DNA of 64,000 nt from Flavobacterium cyclinae (GTDB lineage: Bacteria > Bacteroidota > Bacteroidia > Flavobacteriales > Flavobacteriaceae). Below the pieces are notes generated by a model. That model did no database searches and was not told where the DNA came from. It worked only from the letters and a program-made list of their open reading frames with translations. The translations under genes were made by a program, and so were the position numbers. Shown here one piece after another: positions 50,598-59,623 of the stretch; position 1 is the stretch's first letter; each line of letters starts with the position of its first letter. The stretch lies in contig NZ_CP089095.1 in the NCBI RefSeq assembly GCF_021172145.1, forward strand, positions 744,001-808,000, read 5' to 3'.

Positions 50598-52454
50598 ATG
50601 GCTGCTAGTATAATCCAACTTTTACCTGATCATGTTGCCAATCAAATTGCTGCTGGTGAAGTAGTTCAAAGACCTGCTTCTGTTGTTAAAGAGTTGTTAG
50701 AAAATGCAGTAGATGCAAAATCAACTGATATCAAGTTAATCGTTAAAGATGCTGGAAAAACTTTGGTTCAGGTTATCGATAATGGTTTAGGTATGAATAC
50801 TACTGATGCACGCTTGTGTTTTGAGCGTCATGCAACTTCAAAAATTCGAAAAGCAGAGGATTTATTTGATTTACATACCAAAGGTTTTCGTGGAGAAGCC
50901 TTAGCTTCTATTGCTGCGATTGCACATGTGGAATTAAAAACCAAACAAGACCAAGAAGAACTAGGAACTCATATCATTATTGAGGGAAGTAAATTAGTAA
51001 CCCAAGATGTTGCAGTTTTACCTAAAGGAACTTCTTTTGCTGTTAAGAATTTGTTTTTCAATATTCCAGCCAGAAGAAATTTCTTGAAATCGGAAACGGT
51101 AGAATTTCGTCATGTAATGGATGAATTCCAACGTGTAGCGATGGCACATCCATCGATTTCGTTTACTTTGATCCATAACGGAAGTGAATTATACAATTTA
51201 CCAAGTTCGAATTACCGCCAACGTATTGTAAATATTTTTGGTGGAAAAACCAATGAAAAATTAGTGCCAGTTTCAGAAGATACGGAGTTGATTAAAATTT
51301 CAGGCTTTGTTGGAAAACCAGAATTTGCAAAAAAGAGTAGAGGAGAGCAGTTTTTCTTTGTGAACGATAGATATATCAAAAGCGCGTATTTGCATCATGC
51401 GATTATGAGCGCTTATGAAGGTCTATTAAAAGAAGGCAATCAGCCAAGTTATTTCTTGTATTTGCAAGTGCCACCACATACTATCGATATTAACATTCAT
51501 CCAACCAAAACCGAAATTAAGTTCGACGACGAACATTCGTTATATGCCATTTTACGATCGGCTGTTAAACATAGTTTAGGACAGTTTAATGTGGCACCGG
51601 TTTTAGATTTTGAGCGCGATGCTAATTTAGACACACCTTACGAATACAAAAATAGAGAAGCTGATTTTCCAACGATTCAAGTGGATTCAAATTTTAATCC
51701 GTTTGCAGCTGAAAAAACAAGTTCAAAACCATTGTCTTCTTTTGGAAGTTATAAAAGAGAAACAACGGAATCTAGCTGGGAAAGTTTGTATGTAGGGCTT
51801 AAACAAGACACGCAAGAAATTGAAACTTTTTCGTTTGAGAGTGTAGAAGTTTCTAGTAAATTGTTTGATGATGAGGTTGTTGAAACTAAAACTACTTCTA
51901 CTTATCAAATACATAAAAAATATATTGTTAGTGCTATAAAATCGGGAATGTTAGTTATTGATCAAGGAAGAGCACATCAACGTGTATTATACGAACAATT
52001 TCTAACTAATATTACAGTTCAAAAAGCTTCGAGCCAACAGTTGTTATTTCCATTGGAATTGTATTTTTCATCTGACGAAATGATTTTATTGAAAGAATTG
52101 CAATCGTCTTTAGAAAATACCGGATTTGTTTTTGATGCTTTTAATGCTGATTCTGTTCAAATTTCTGGGTTGCCAATTGGAATGGCAGAAAGTGAAGTTT
52201 CCATTGTTTTAGAAGAATTGATTGGGAATTTACAAAACGAAATTCCAGAAAGTAGTTTTTCGCAAAGTGATAGTATAGCCAAATCGATGGCAAAAAGTAT
52301 GGCAGTAAAAACCGGAACTTACTTAACGGAAAAAGAACAAGAAAATTTAGTAAATTCGTTATTTGCATGTAAAGAACCGAATGTTTCCCCTTTTCAAAAA
52401 CCAACTTTCATTACCTTAACGGTAGAAGATTTAGATAAAAAATTTGCGATATGA
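50598..52454 (+). CDS. mutL: DNA mismatch repair protein MutL
   Basis: The 618-residue protein has the N-terminal GHKL ATPase (GEVVQRPASVVKELLENAVDAK, DNGLGM, THKGFRGEALASIA), then a long linker (about 340-420) and the C-terminal dimerization domain. The C-terminal nuclease motif, normally DQHAxxERxxxxE, reads DQGRAHQRVLYE. The late ACKxAIR...CPHGRP element is absent (FACKEPNVSPFQKPTF). It is therefore probably not an endonuclease. It acts with MutS in repair. It overlaps the first rhomboid gene by 4 bases. Confidence 0.95.
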   Translation: MAASIIQLLPDHVANQIAAGEVVQRPASVVKELLENAVDAKSTDIKLIVKDAGKTLVQVIDNGLGMNTTDARLCFERHATSKIRKAEDLFDLHTKGFRGEALASIAAIAHVELKTKQDQEELGTHIIIEGSKLVTQDVAVLPKGTSFAVKNLFFNIPARRNFLKSETVEFRHVMDEFQRVAMAHPSISFTLIHNGSELYNLPSSNYRQRIVNIFGGKTNEKLVPVSEDTELIKISGFVGKPEFAKKSRGEQFFFVNDRYIKSAYLHHAIMSAYEGLLKEGNQPSYFLYLQVPPHTIDINIHPTKTEIKFDDEHSLYAILRSAVKHSLGQFNVAPVLDFERDANLDTPYEYKNREADFPTIQVDSNFNPFAAEKTSSKPLSSFGSYKRETTESSWESLYVGLKQDTQEIETFSFESVEVSSKLFDDEVVETKTTSTYQIHKKYIVSAIKSGMLVIDQGRAHQRVLYEQFLTNITVQKASSQQLLFPLELYFSSDEMILLKELQSSLENTGFVFDAFNADSVQISGLPIGMAESEVSIVLEELIGNLQNEIPESSFSQSDSIAKSMAKSMAVKTGTYLTEKEQENLVNSLFACKEPNVSPFQKPTFITLTVEDLDKKFAI

Positions 52455-53254
52455 TGAACATGACCGATACTGTAAAGCAGTTGTTGATAATCAATATTTT
52501 ATGCTATGTTGGGGCCTTTATAGTTCCTCAATCATATGATTTATTATCATTGTATTATTTTGAAAGTGATAAATTTCATTTTTGGCAACCTATTACTTAC
52601 ATGTTTATGCATTCAAAAAATAGTTTAATGCATATCTTTTTTAATATGTTTGCCTTGGTTTCTTTTGGTAGTGCATTAGAACATTTTTGGGGAGCTAAGA
52701 AATTTCTATTTTTCTATTTTTCTTGTGGGTTAGGTGCTGCGTTAATTCATTCGGGGGTTGATTATTATGAAATTCATGCGTTATTGAATCAATTGCAGAA
52801 TACAACCATTTCAACCGCAGATATTCATACAATTTTAAATACTAATTTTGATGATGGAAATCAATTTCAGGGTAAATTGTTATATGAAAATGCGCAAGTT
52901 ATTTTTGATAGGTTAAATTTATCTGCTGAAGATTTCCGTATTTTATTCGATGCAGCAATTAAAAATCAGGCTTCTGCTGTTGGAGCTTCAGGAGCAATTT
53001 ACGGATTATTAGTGGCTTTTGCTTTTATGTTTCCAAATGCCGAGTTGATGATGATGTTTATTCCGGTTCCTGTGAAAGCCAAATATTTTGTTCCTGTGAT
53101 TGTGATGTTAGATTTATTTTCAGGGGTAACCGGATTTAGTTTATTTGGAAGCAATATTGCTCATTTTGCTCATTTGGGCGGGGCATTAATTGGTTTTATC
53201 ATGATGTGGTATTGGAAGAAAAATCAGTTTAATAAAAACCGTTGGGACAGATAG
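52451..53254 (+). CDS. Rhomboid family intramembrane serine protease (first copy)
   Basis: The 267-residue protein has about six membrane helices, with catalytic Ser180 in VGASGAIYG and His241 in AHFAHLGGALIG. An insertion of about 65 soluble residues (105-172) lies between the segments before the Ser helix. This is much longer than in most rhomboids. Rhomboids cleave single-pass membrane proteins within or near the membrane. It is coupled to mutL by a 4-base overlap and is followed 35 bases later by a second rhomboid. Confidence 0.9.
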   Translation: MMNMTDTVKQLLIINILCYVGAFIVPQSYDLLSLYYFESDKFHFWQPITYMFMHSKNSLMHIFFNMFALVSFGSALEHFWGAKKFLFFYFSCGLGAALIHSGVDYYEIHALLNQLQNTTISTADIHTILNTNFDDGNQFQGKLLYENAQVIFDRLNLSAEDFRILFDAAIKNQASAVGASGAIYGLLVAFAFMFPNAELMMMFIPVPVKAKYFVPVIVMLDLFSGVTGFSLFGSNIAHFAHLGGALIGFIMMWYWKKNQFNKNRWDR

Positions 53255-53289
53255 ATTTCAGAAAATAGAAGTTAGAACAAAGAGAAAAG

Positions 53290-54144
53290 ATGAACATATT
53301 AGATGATTTAAAATTACAATACAGAACAGGAGGTATGGTACAAAAGTTAATCTTTTGGAACATAGGTTGCTTTTTGTTGTCGTTGGTCTTCTTTTATAAA
53401 TTTTCTGTTGGTAAATTTGAAATTCCGACATGGATTGCTTTATCTTCTCATTTAGAGACTTTTATCAGTTCACCTTGGACATTAATAACGTTTAATTTTT
53501 TTCATTTCGGATTTTTTCATTTGATTTTTAATTTGTTGGTGCTTCATTTTTCAGGGAGATTATTTTCGACTTATTTTACTGATAAACAATTGTTAGGTGT
53601 TTATGTTTTAGGTGGAATTTTTTCTGGAATTTCTTTTGTGCTGTCTTACATTTTTGTTGGAAAAGCAGGTTTATTGATTGGTGCTAGCGGTGCAATTATG
53701 GCAATTTTATTAAGTGCTGCCACTTATGCACCTTTTATGTTATTACGAATTCCATTGGTAGGTATTGTAAAACTTTGGCATGTTACTTTTGTAATTTTAC
53801 TGCTAGATTTGATTCAATTGCCTTTAGATAATACAGGTGGTCATATTGCTCATTTAGGTGGTGCTTTATTTGGATTTCTGTATATAAAACTTTTGAAATC
53901 GGGAATAGATTTGAGTAACGGAATTTCAAAAGTTTTAGATTTTTTTGTAAATCTTTTTAAACCTAAAACGCATACTCCATTTAAAAAAGTGCATCGAAAC
54001 ACAACAAAAAAAGGTGTAAATTCGTTTTCAGAGAAAAATGTAACTCAAAAACAGATTGATGATATATTGGATAAAATCAGTAAATCGGGTTATGATAGTT
54101 TAACAAAAGAAGAAAAGGAATTCCTATTTAAAGCAGGAAAATAA
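53290..54144 (+). CDS. Rhomboid family intramembrane serine protease (second copy)
   Basis: The 284-residue protein has six helices, with Ser133 in LIGASGAIMA and His188 in GGHIAHLGGALFGF. After the last helix comes a basic C-terminal cytoplasmic tail of about 80 residues (KPKTHTPFKKVHRNTTKKG; QIDDILDKISKSGYDSL). The tail is of the type DUF6576 found in Bacteroidetes rhomboids, as I recall. The pair at one locus may process different substrates. It is 3 bases before the next gene. Confidence 0.9.
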   Translation: MNILDDLKLQYRTGGMVQKLIFWNIGCFLLSLVFFYKFSVGKFEIPTWIALSSHLETFISSPWTLITFNFFHFGFFHLIFNLLVLHFSGRLFSTYFTDKQLLGVYVLGGIFSGISFVLSYIFVGKAGLLIGASGAIMAILLSAATYAPFMLLRIPLVGIVKLWHVTFVILLLDLIQLPLDNTGGHIAHLGGALFGFLYIKLLKSGIDLSNGISKVLDFFVNLFKPKTHTPFKKVHRNTTKKGVNSFSEKNVTQKQIDDILDKISKSGYDSLTKEEKEFLFKAGK

Positions 54145-54147
54145 TTC

Positions 54148-55179
54148 ATGCGCAAACAAACTTGGTTGAGTAAAATAATGTTTTTTTTCAATATAGTATT
54201 AACTGTATTGACTTTTCTTGCCTATTTATTGCCATTTTTAGCTCCAAAAGCCTTCCCTTTTTTAAGTGTATTGACACTTATTCTTCCTTTTTTTTTAATT
54301 TTAAATTTTTTCTTTTTTGTATATTGGTTGTTACAGTTCAAGCGTTATATGTTACTTTCTGGATTAGTTTTGTTACTAGGAATTACTTTTATTAATCGTT
54401 TTTATAAATTTTCAGAAACCAATTTGCCTAAAGAAGAAAATGACTTCACTTTGATGAGTTATAATGTTCGTCTTTTTAATTTATACGAATGGTTGCCAAA
54501 AGAGGATGTGCCAGAACAAATTTCAAAATTAATTGATGAGAAAAACCCGGATATTTTATGCTTACAAGAATATTCGCCAAATGAAAAAGTAAATACAACT
54601 AAGTTTCCATTTAGTTTTATAAAATTAGAAGGAGGGAAAAATAAATATGGACAAGCTATTTTTTCAAACTATTCTATTATTAATCAGGGCATAATTGAAT
54701 TTCCTAATTCTAATAATAATGTTATTTATGTTGATTTGTTAAAACAAAAAGACACTATTAGAATTTACAGTATTCATTTACAATCGATAAAAATTAGTAC
54801 TGATATTCATGAAAATATTGATGAAGAAAAGTCAAAATTTATTTTTAAGCGATTGAGTGAAGCTTTCACAATTCAGCAACAACAAGCAGAAATTATAAAA
54901 GCCCATTTTGAAACCTGTAAATATCCAAAAATTATTTGCGGTGATTTAAATAACAGCGCTTTTTCATATGTTTATAGAACTATTAAAGGTGATTTAAAAG
55001 ATGCATTTGAAGAGGCAGGTACAGGTTTTGGAAAATCTTATAATTTTAAGTATTATCCTGCAAGAATAGATTATGTTTTTGTGGAAAATACAATTAATGT
55101 TAAACAGTTTAAAACAATTGATACTTTTTTTCAAAGTGATCATTTTCCACAAATAGCCAGATGTTCATTTGTTAAATAA
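54148..55179 (+). CDS. Endonuclease/exonuclease/phosphatase family protein, membrane-anchored
   Basis: The 343-residue protein has three N-terminal membrane helices (about 12-85), then an EEP domain with MSYNVRLFNLYEWL, metal-binding Glu in LCLQEYSPN, His in YSIHLQSI, Asp/Asn in CGDLNNSAFS and the terminal SDHFPQ. The same fold acts on DNA, sphingomyelin or inositol phosphates, so the substrate is open. It forms an operon with the rhomboids (3-base spacing) and mutL, an order usual in Flavobacteriia. Confidence 0.9.
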   Translation: MRKQTWLSKIMFFFNIVLTVLTFLAYLLPFLAPKAFPFLSVLTLILPFFLILNFFFFVYWLLQFKRYMLLSGLVLLLGITFINRFYKFSETNLPKEENDFTLMSYNVRLFNLYEWLPKEDVPEQISKLIDEKNPDILCLQEYSPNEKVNTTKFPFSFIKLEGGKNKYGQAIFSNYSIINQGIIEFPNSNNNVIYVDLLKQKDTIRIYSIHLQSIKISTDIHENIDEEKSKFIFKRLSEAFTIQQQQAEIIKAHFETCKYPKIICGDLNNSAFSYVYRTIKGDLKDAFEEAGTGFGKSYNFKYYPARIDYVFVENTINVKQFKTIDTFFQSDHFPQIARCSFVK

Positions 55180-55379
55180 GTATATTTATTTTTTGCTTAA
55201 TGTAATTTATCGTTTTTTTTAGTTTTATATCGATTTATTTGTTGGTTTTGAATGTTTTAGCTAAATTTGTAGGCTTGTTTAACCCTAAAACCCTAAATGC
55301 TTTTTGTAGGTTCAAAACTATCTTTGATACCTAGTCTTTTTTAAATATAGTATTTGGTTTTGCAATCCCTATACGCAAA
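55180..55379 (+). promoter_or_regulatory. Leader region of the large T9SS protein, with -7 element
   Basis: The 200-base gap contains TATCTTTG (55319-55326), a -7 consensus match 53 bases before ATG 55380. Two ACCCTAAA units occur at about 55282-55297. I see no -33 TTG at the proper distance and no ORF. Confidence 0.5.
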
Positions 55380-58300
55380 ATGAAAAATTACTTTATGTTC
55401 TTGTGCCTTATTGTAGGTGCTATATATAGTTATTCACAATGTTCGTTCCCTTCTGGTGCTACTCAGAACGGCGCTACTCAATCTTTTTGTGTTAGTGCGC
55501 CACCCCAAAGTCAAAATGTTTCTAATGCTACAGGGAATAATTTTATTTTATTAAATGTTGTTCAAGGTTTTACTTATGAATTCAGTGTAGGCGATGCTTT
55601 CCCTTCAAATAGTGAAAATTTAGACATTTTTAATATGTCAAATGTAAATATTGGATTTTCATCTGGACCTAATGGAGCTACAATTACAAATTGGGTTGCA
55701 CCATATTCTGGTCAAGTGAAAATTGTATTATCTTTTGATGCTTGTGACTTTTCAAGTGTTTCAGGTAGAATAATAACATTAACATTATTAAATGTTGGAA
55801 ACACTTTAGATAACCAAAATGCAAGAGGTGTAAATACTTGGATTGGTCATGCATACGATTGGATTTATGTTCCACCATTGCCAGGAGAATCAACGTTTCC
55901 GCCAGGAGGATCAACTTCACCTATTACACCAACAGCTACATTTCCATTTAATGTTGAAAATTATTTAGGATATTATAATGTTGGTTCAGAAAGTATTGTT
56001 GAAAACTTTGGAGGTAATACCGCATGTTTTCCCTTTTTAAGTGGAGGATCTTCTTATTCTTCAGTATCCACGACTTCTTTTGCAATGCGATATAGAATGC
56101 GGTCTACAAAGCCTGCGGGTTGTTATATAGCAACTATTAGAGGAGATGAAGGTGTTAGGTTATATGTAGATAATCAGTTGGTTTTTAATGAATGGAAACA
56201 ACAATCTAGTACATATACAAATGTTTTAATCTATTTGGATGGAGATGCAGAATTGGTTTTAGATTATTATGAAAATAGTAGTCAAAATATTTTAGAATTT
56301 AGTTTAGCAAGTTTCGATAATACCACAAATGTAATTTCATTTGTTGGTGACTCACAAGTTTGTAATAATGTAGCTCCTGGTTTTTTAAATGGGTCTAGTT
56401 ATACTTATCTTGGTTCAAGAACGAATCCAACTATTTCTTTTCAATGGCAAGTTTCAAATGATAATATTACGTTTGTAGATATTCCAGGTGCAACTGCTCA
56501 AAATTATACTCCACCCGGAACTACAACGGCTGGGTTTAGATATTTTAGACGATTGGTTTCTCCTTCATCAAATATAGGTATCTGTTTTAATCCAAGTAAT
56601 GTAATTAGTCTTGAAACAATAGCAACGCCTCCTTTATCAACACCAGTAATTACCACCCCAACAAATTTACAATGTGATAGATTTGATGCTAATTGGAATC
56701 CGGTTTCTGGAGCAATTAGTTATTTATTATATGTTTCAACTACTAGTAATTTTACTACAATTTTACCAGGTTTTAATGGATTAGATGTAGGGAATGTCAC
56801 AAGTTATACTATTTCTGGATTAGATTATAGTACTTTGTATTATTATAGAATCCAAGCAGTTTCTTCTGCATGTTCGAGTAGATTTTCTTCTACAGCAAAT
56901 TTTAGTTATTTAGGTAGGCCTGCTTCACCTTCTATAAGTCCTATTTCTTGTGATTCATTCACGATTAATTGGGTTGCTCAAGTTAGAGCGGATAGTTATG
57001 AATTAGATGTTTCTACATCTAGTGGTTTTGGTACATTTCTACCCGGATATAATGGTTTAAATGTAGGAAATGTTACCTCATATTTATTGACAGGATTGCC
57101 TTTAGATACTCCAATTTATTTTAGAATTAGATCGGTTAATAATATTTGTGGTAAAAGCTTAAATTCAGGTGTTAATTCAAATACAACAGTTTGGAATGGT
57201 TCAACATGGTCTAATGGTTTACCTGATTTAACAAAGTATGTATTTATAAATGGTAATTATGATATGACTTCATTACCAAGTATAGATGCTTGTACTATAC
57301 AAGTTAATAACGGTAGAACGTTAACTGTTGTTGGTGGAAAATATGTAAATGTTCAAAATAAAGTTATTGTACAACCTTTAGGGTTATTTGAAGTATTAAA
57401 CGATGGATCCTTAATTCAAATTACGGATGGAGTTTCTAATACAGGGGATATTTATTTGGAGCGTACAACTCAAACAAGATTAAGCGACTATGTTTATTGG
57501 TCTTCACCCGTTAATAATTTTCCATTATTTGATGTTTCTCCAAATACTCCGTCTAATTCAATATACAGCTGGAGAGCTACAGCATTAAACTCTAATGGTG
57601 GTCAAGGAAATTGGCAACTTGCTAATGAGAATATGATTTTAGGTAAAGGTTATGCCATTAGGGGTCCTGTTGGATTTACTAATGGAGCTCCTCAAAACTT
57701 AACTGCAACATTTATTGGAGTCCCTAATAATGGAATTATTACTTTTCCTATTGAAAGAGGAAATAATTTAGGTGCTGGCTCTAATGGTCCTAACGGAGTT
57801 ATGCGCACTGTTTATGATGATAATTGGAATTTAATTGGAAATCCATATCCTTCTTCAATTGATGTAATGTCGTTTTTATCTAACAATCCAGATCTTGATG
57901 GAAATGTTCGTATTTGGTCCAGTACAGCTCTTCCTTCCAATTTAGTTTCAGATCCATTTTATAGTGATTATTTATACAATTATTCACCTAATGATTATAT
58001 TGTGCATAATGGAACTGCTACTACAAGTGGACCAGGAACTTTTAATGGAAATATTGCTACTGGACAAGGTTTTATGGTTATGATGAACGAAGGAGCAACT
58101 GCTGCTACAAGTAATGTTACGTTTACTAATTCAATGAGAAGTTCTAGTTATGATAATTCAGAATTTTTTAGAAATTCTCAACCAATTAGTCCTAAACATC
58201 GAATATGGTTAGATTTAATAGCTAATGTTCCAAACGGAATTGTTTCAAGAACTGTAATAGGCTATGTTGATGGTGCAACAGATGAGAAAGACAGATTATT

Positions 58301-58862
58301 TGATGCGGTAACAAGTTATAAAACAAGTCAAAATTTTTATTCTATTTTGAACAATGATATTTTATGTATTCAAGGTAAAGGTCTTCCTTTTGTAGATAAT
58401 GATGTCATTCCTTTAGGATATAAAGCAGCAAGACGAGGAAGTTATTCAGTTGCAATAGCTGCAGTGGATGGTATTTTCAATGAAAATCAAGATGTTTATT
58501 TGGAGGATTTACTAACTAATACTATTCATAATTTATCTCAATCTCCTTATACTTTTCAATCAGAAATAGGGATATTTAACAATAGATTTGTTTTACGATA
58601 TAAAGATACCGTATTGTCAAATCCAAATTTTGATATTGATTCAATATTGATTTACACAGAATCTAATCATGTAATTATTAATTCCGGAATTGAAACGATA
58701 GCATCATATGAGATTTATGACATTCTTGGAAGGGTAATAAAAAATGGTTCAGGATTATCCACTAATCAAGTTATTTCTGAATTAGAAGTTACAAATCAAC
58801 CTTTGATTGTAAAAGTTAAATTGGCAAATAATCAAATAATTTCAAAAAAGATAATCCATTAA
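55380..58862 (+). CDS. Large T9SS-secreted multi-domain surface protein (PA14-like, two Fn3-like repeats, sorting domain)
   Basis: The 1160-residue protein has a signal peptide (YFMFLCLIVGAIYSYSQ). A PA14-like module (about 190-310) contains GDEGVRLYVDNQLVFNEW. An Ig-like region (about 320-415) is followed by two fibronectin type III repeats (about 420-510 and 512-600) that share 'NGLxVGNVTSYxxxGL'. The next part (TVWNGSTWSNGLPDL; YLERTTQTRLSDYVYW; NLIGNPYPSSIDV) is common in Flavobacterium adhesins. The tail (about 1085-1160: ASYEIYDILGRVIKNG; ISKKIIH) looks like a sorting signal. It is an exported surface protein, with adhesion or glycan binding likely but not proven. Confidence 0.85.
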   Translation: MKNYFMFLCLIVGAIYSYSQCSFPSGATQNGATQSFCVSAPPQSQNVSNATGNNFILLNVVQGFTYEFSVGDAFPSNSENLDIFNMSNVNIGFSSGPNGATITNWVAPYSGQVKIVLSFDACDFSSVSGRIITLTLLNVGNTLDNQNARGVNTWIGHAYDWIYVPPLPGESTFPPGGSTSPITPTATFPFNVENYLGYYNVGSESIVENFGGNTACFPFLSGGSSYSSVSTTSFAMRYRMRSTKPAGCYIATIRGDEGVRLYVDNQLVFNEWKQQSSTYTNVLIYLDGDAELVLDYYENSSQNILEFSLASFDNTTNVISFVGDSQVCNNVAPGFLNGSSYTYLGSRTNPTISFQWQVSNDNITFVDIPGATAQNYTPPGTTTAGFRYFRRLVSPSSNIGICFNPSNVISLETIATPPLSTPVITTPTNLQCDRFDANWNPVSGAISYLLYVSTTSNFTTILPGFNGLDVGNVTSYTISGLDYSTLYYYRIQAVSSACSSRFSSTANFSYLGRPASPSISPISCDSFTINWVAQVRADSYELDVSTSSGFGTFLPGYNGLNVGNVTSYLLTGLPLDTPIYFRIRSVNNICGKSLNSGVNSNTTVWNGSTWSNGLPDLTKYVFINGNYDMTSLPSIDACTIQVNNGRTLTVVGGKYVNVQNKVIVQPLGLFEVLNDGSLIQITDGVSNTGDIYLERTTQTRLSDYVYWSSPVNNFPLFDVSPNTPSNSIYSWRATALNSNGGQGNWQLANENMILGKGYAIRGPVGFTNGAPQNLTATFIGVPNNGIITFPIERGNNLGAGSNGPNGVMRTVYDDNWNLIGNPYPSSIDVMSFLSNNPDLDGNVRIWSSTALPSNLVSDPFYSDYLYNYSPNDYIVHNGTATTSGPGTFNGNIATGQGFMVMMNEGATAATSNVTFTNSMRSSSYDNSEFFRNSQPISPKHRIWLDLIANVPNGIVSRTVIGYVDGATDEKDRLFDAVTSYKTSQNFYSILNNDILCIQGKGLPFVDNDVIPLGYKAARRGSYSVAIAAVDGIFNENQDVYLEDLLTNTIHNLSQSPYTFQSEIGIFNNRFVLRYKDTVLSNPNFDIDSILIYTESNHVIINSGIETIASYEIYDILGRVIKNGSGLSTNQVISELEVTNQPLIVKVKLANNQIISKKIIH

Positions 58863-58878
58863 CATTGCAATAAAATGA

Positions 58879-58920
58879 GATAAAAAAAGGAGTTAATATT
58901 AATTAACTCCTTTTTTTATC
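58879..58920. terminator. Bidirectional terminator, 19-bp perfect inverted repeat
   Basis: GATAAAAAAAGGAGTTAAT (58879-58897) and ATTAACTCCTTTTTTTATC (58902-58920) are exact complements around ATTA. A/T runs on both sides allow termination of both the large T9SS gene and the convergent WbqC-like gene. Confidence 0.9.
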
Positions 58921-58924
58921 TATC

Positions 58925-59539
58925 TCATAAATTGTGTCTTTTTAAATAATCAACAGCATATCTACCTTCATTAAATAGTAAGTCTAAAATACTTAAGTTA
59001 TTTATAAAACCGTGTTTATCATTAAAAACTTGTGTGTATGTTTCTAATTGAGTAGTGTCTTTTTTTCCATTAGCCAAATGTCTTAAATCTATAAAATTTG
59101 GGACATCATGAAAGAATTCAGTTGTTTTTTCAGGAATTATTTTTATGCCTAATGCACTATTTACTAATTCAAAGATTTCCAAATTCAAATCCATTAAAAA
59201 TTCATGTCTTTTTTCGAATAACGGTCGAAAATCATCTTCAAAATATTCAAAAAAAGGTGAAGTTCTGTAAGCGGCTTCTAACGATTTAAAATGATTTTTC
59301 TGCCATCCAAAATCATTCTCAATACGAACATCTTTATATTTTTGATGTTTTTCTTTTGAATGTTTGATTGGGATATTCAACATTTGAATACCATTTGGAC
59401 TATAAATGTACATCCTATTTCTATTAGTTTGTTTTTGAAAATTATCTTCCATTTCAAATGTAATCGAATCCGCCTTAAGCATTGCTACATAATGACTAAT
59501 TGAAGGAAAATAAGTAGGATGTATAAGAATATTATTCAT
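58925..59539 (-). CDS. WbqC-like family protein
   Basis: I start at ATG 59539 (204 residues) since this gives the conserved N-terminus MNNILIHPTYFPSISHY. The frame upstream runs 14 codons more through the repeat-rich spacer. The motif set (HPTYFPS; NRMYIYSPNG; LNIPIK; FGWQKNHFKSLEAAY) defines the WbqC family, found next to lepB in Flavobacteriia. The family is named after an O-antigen locus gene, but its activity is not established as far as I know. It ends at the bidirectional terminator. Confidence 0.85.
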   Translation of the reverse strand: MNNILIHPTYFPSISHYVAMLKADSITFEMEDNFQKQTNRNRMYIYSPNGIQMLNIPIKHSKEKHQKYKDVRIENDFGWQKNHFKSLEAAYRTSPFFEYFEDDFRPLFEKRHEFLMDLNLEIFELVNSALGIKIIPEKTTEFFHDVPNFIDLRHLANGKKDTTQLETYTQVFNDKHGFINNLSILDLLFNEGRYAVDYLKRHNL

Positions 59540-59560
59540 GATAAATATTGTTATTAAAGC

Positions 59561-59612
59561 ACGAATTTCACTTATTAGCACGAAATAGTTGGTGATAATT
59601 AGTGAAATTCGT
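59561..59612. repeat. Inverted repeat between WbqC and lepB
   Basis: ACGAATTTCACT (59561-59572) and AGTGAAATTCGT (59601-59612) are exact complements separated by 28 bases. It is a further short-phrase spacer repeat in this genome and could form a hairpin after lepB. Confidence 0.65.
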
Positions 59613-59623
59613 TTAAAATTATA

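Noticed and set aside
55282..55297. ACCCTAAA units resembling telomere repeats
   Set aside because: Only two imperfect units occur, in an AT-rich leader. There is no array, so this is chance.
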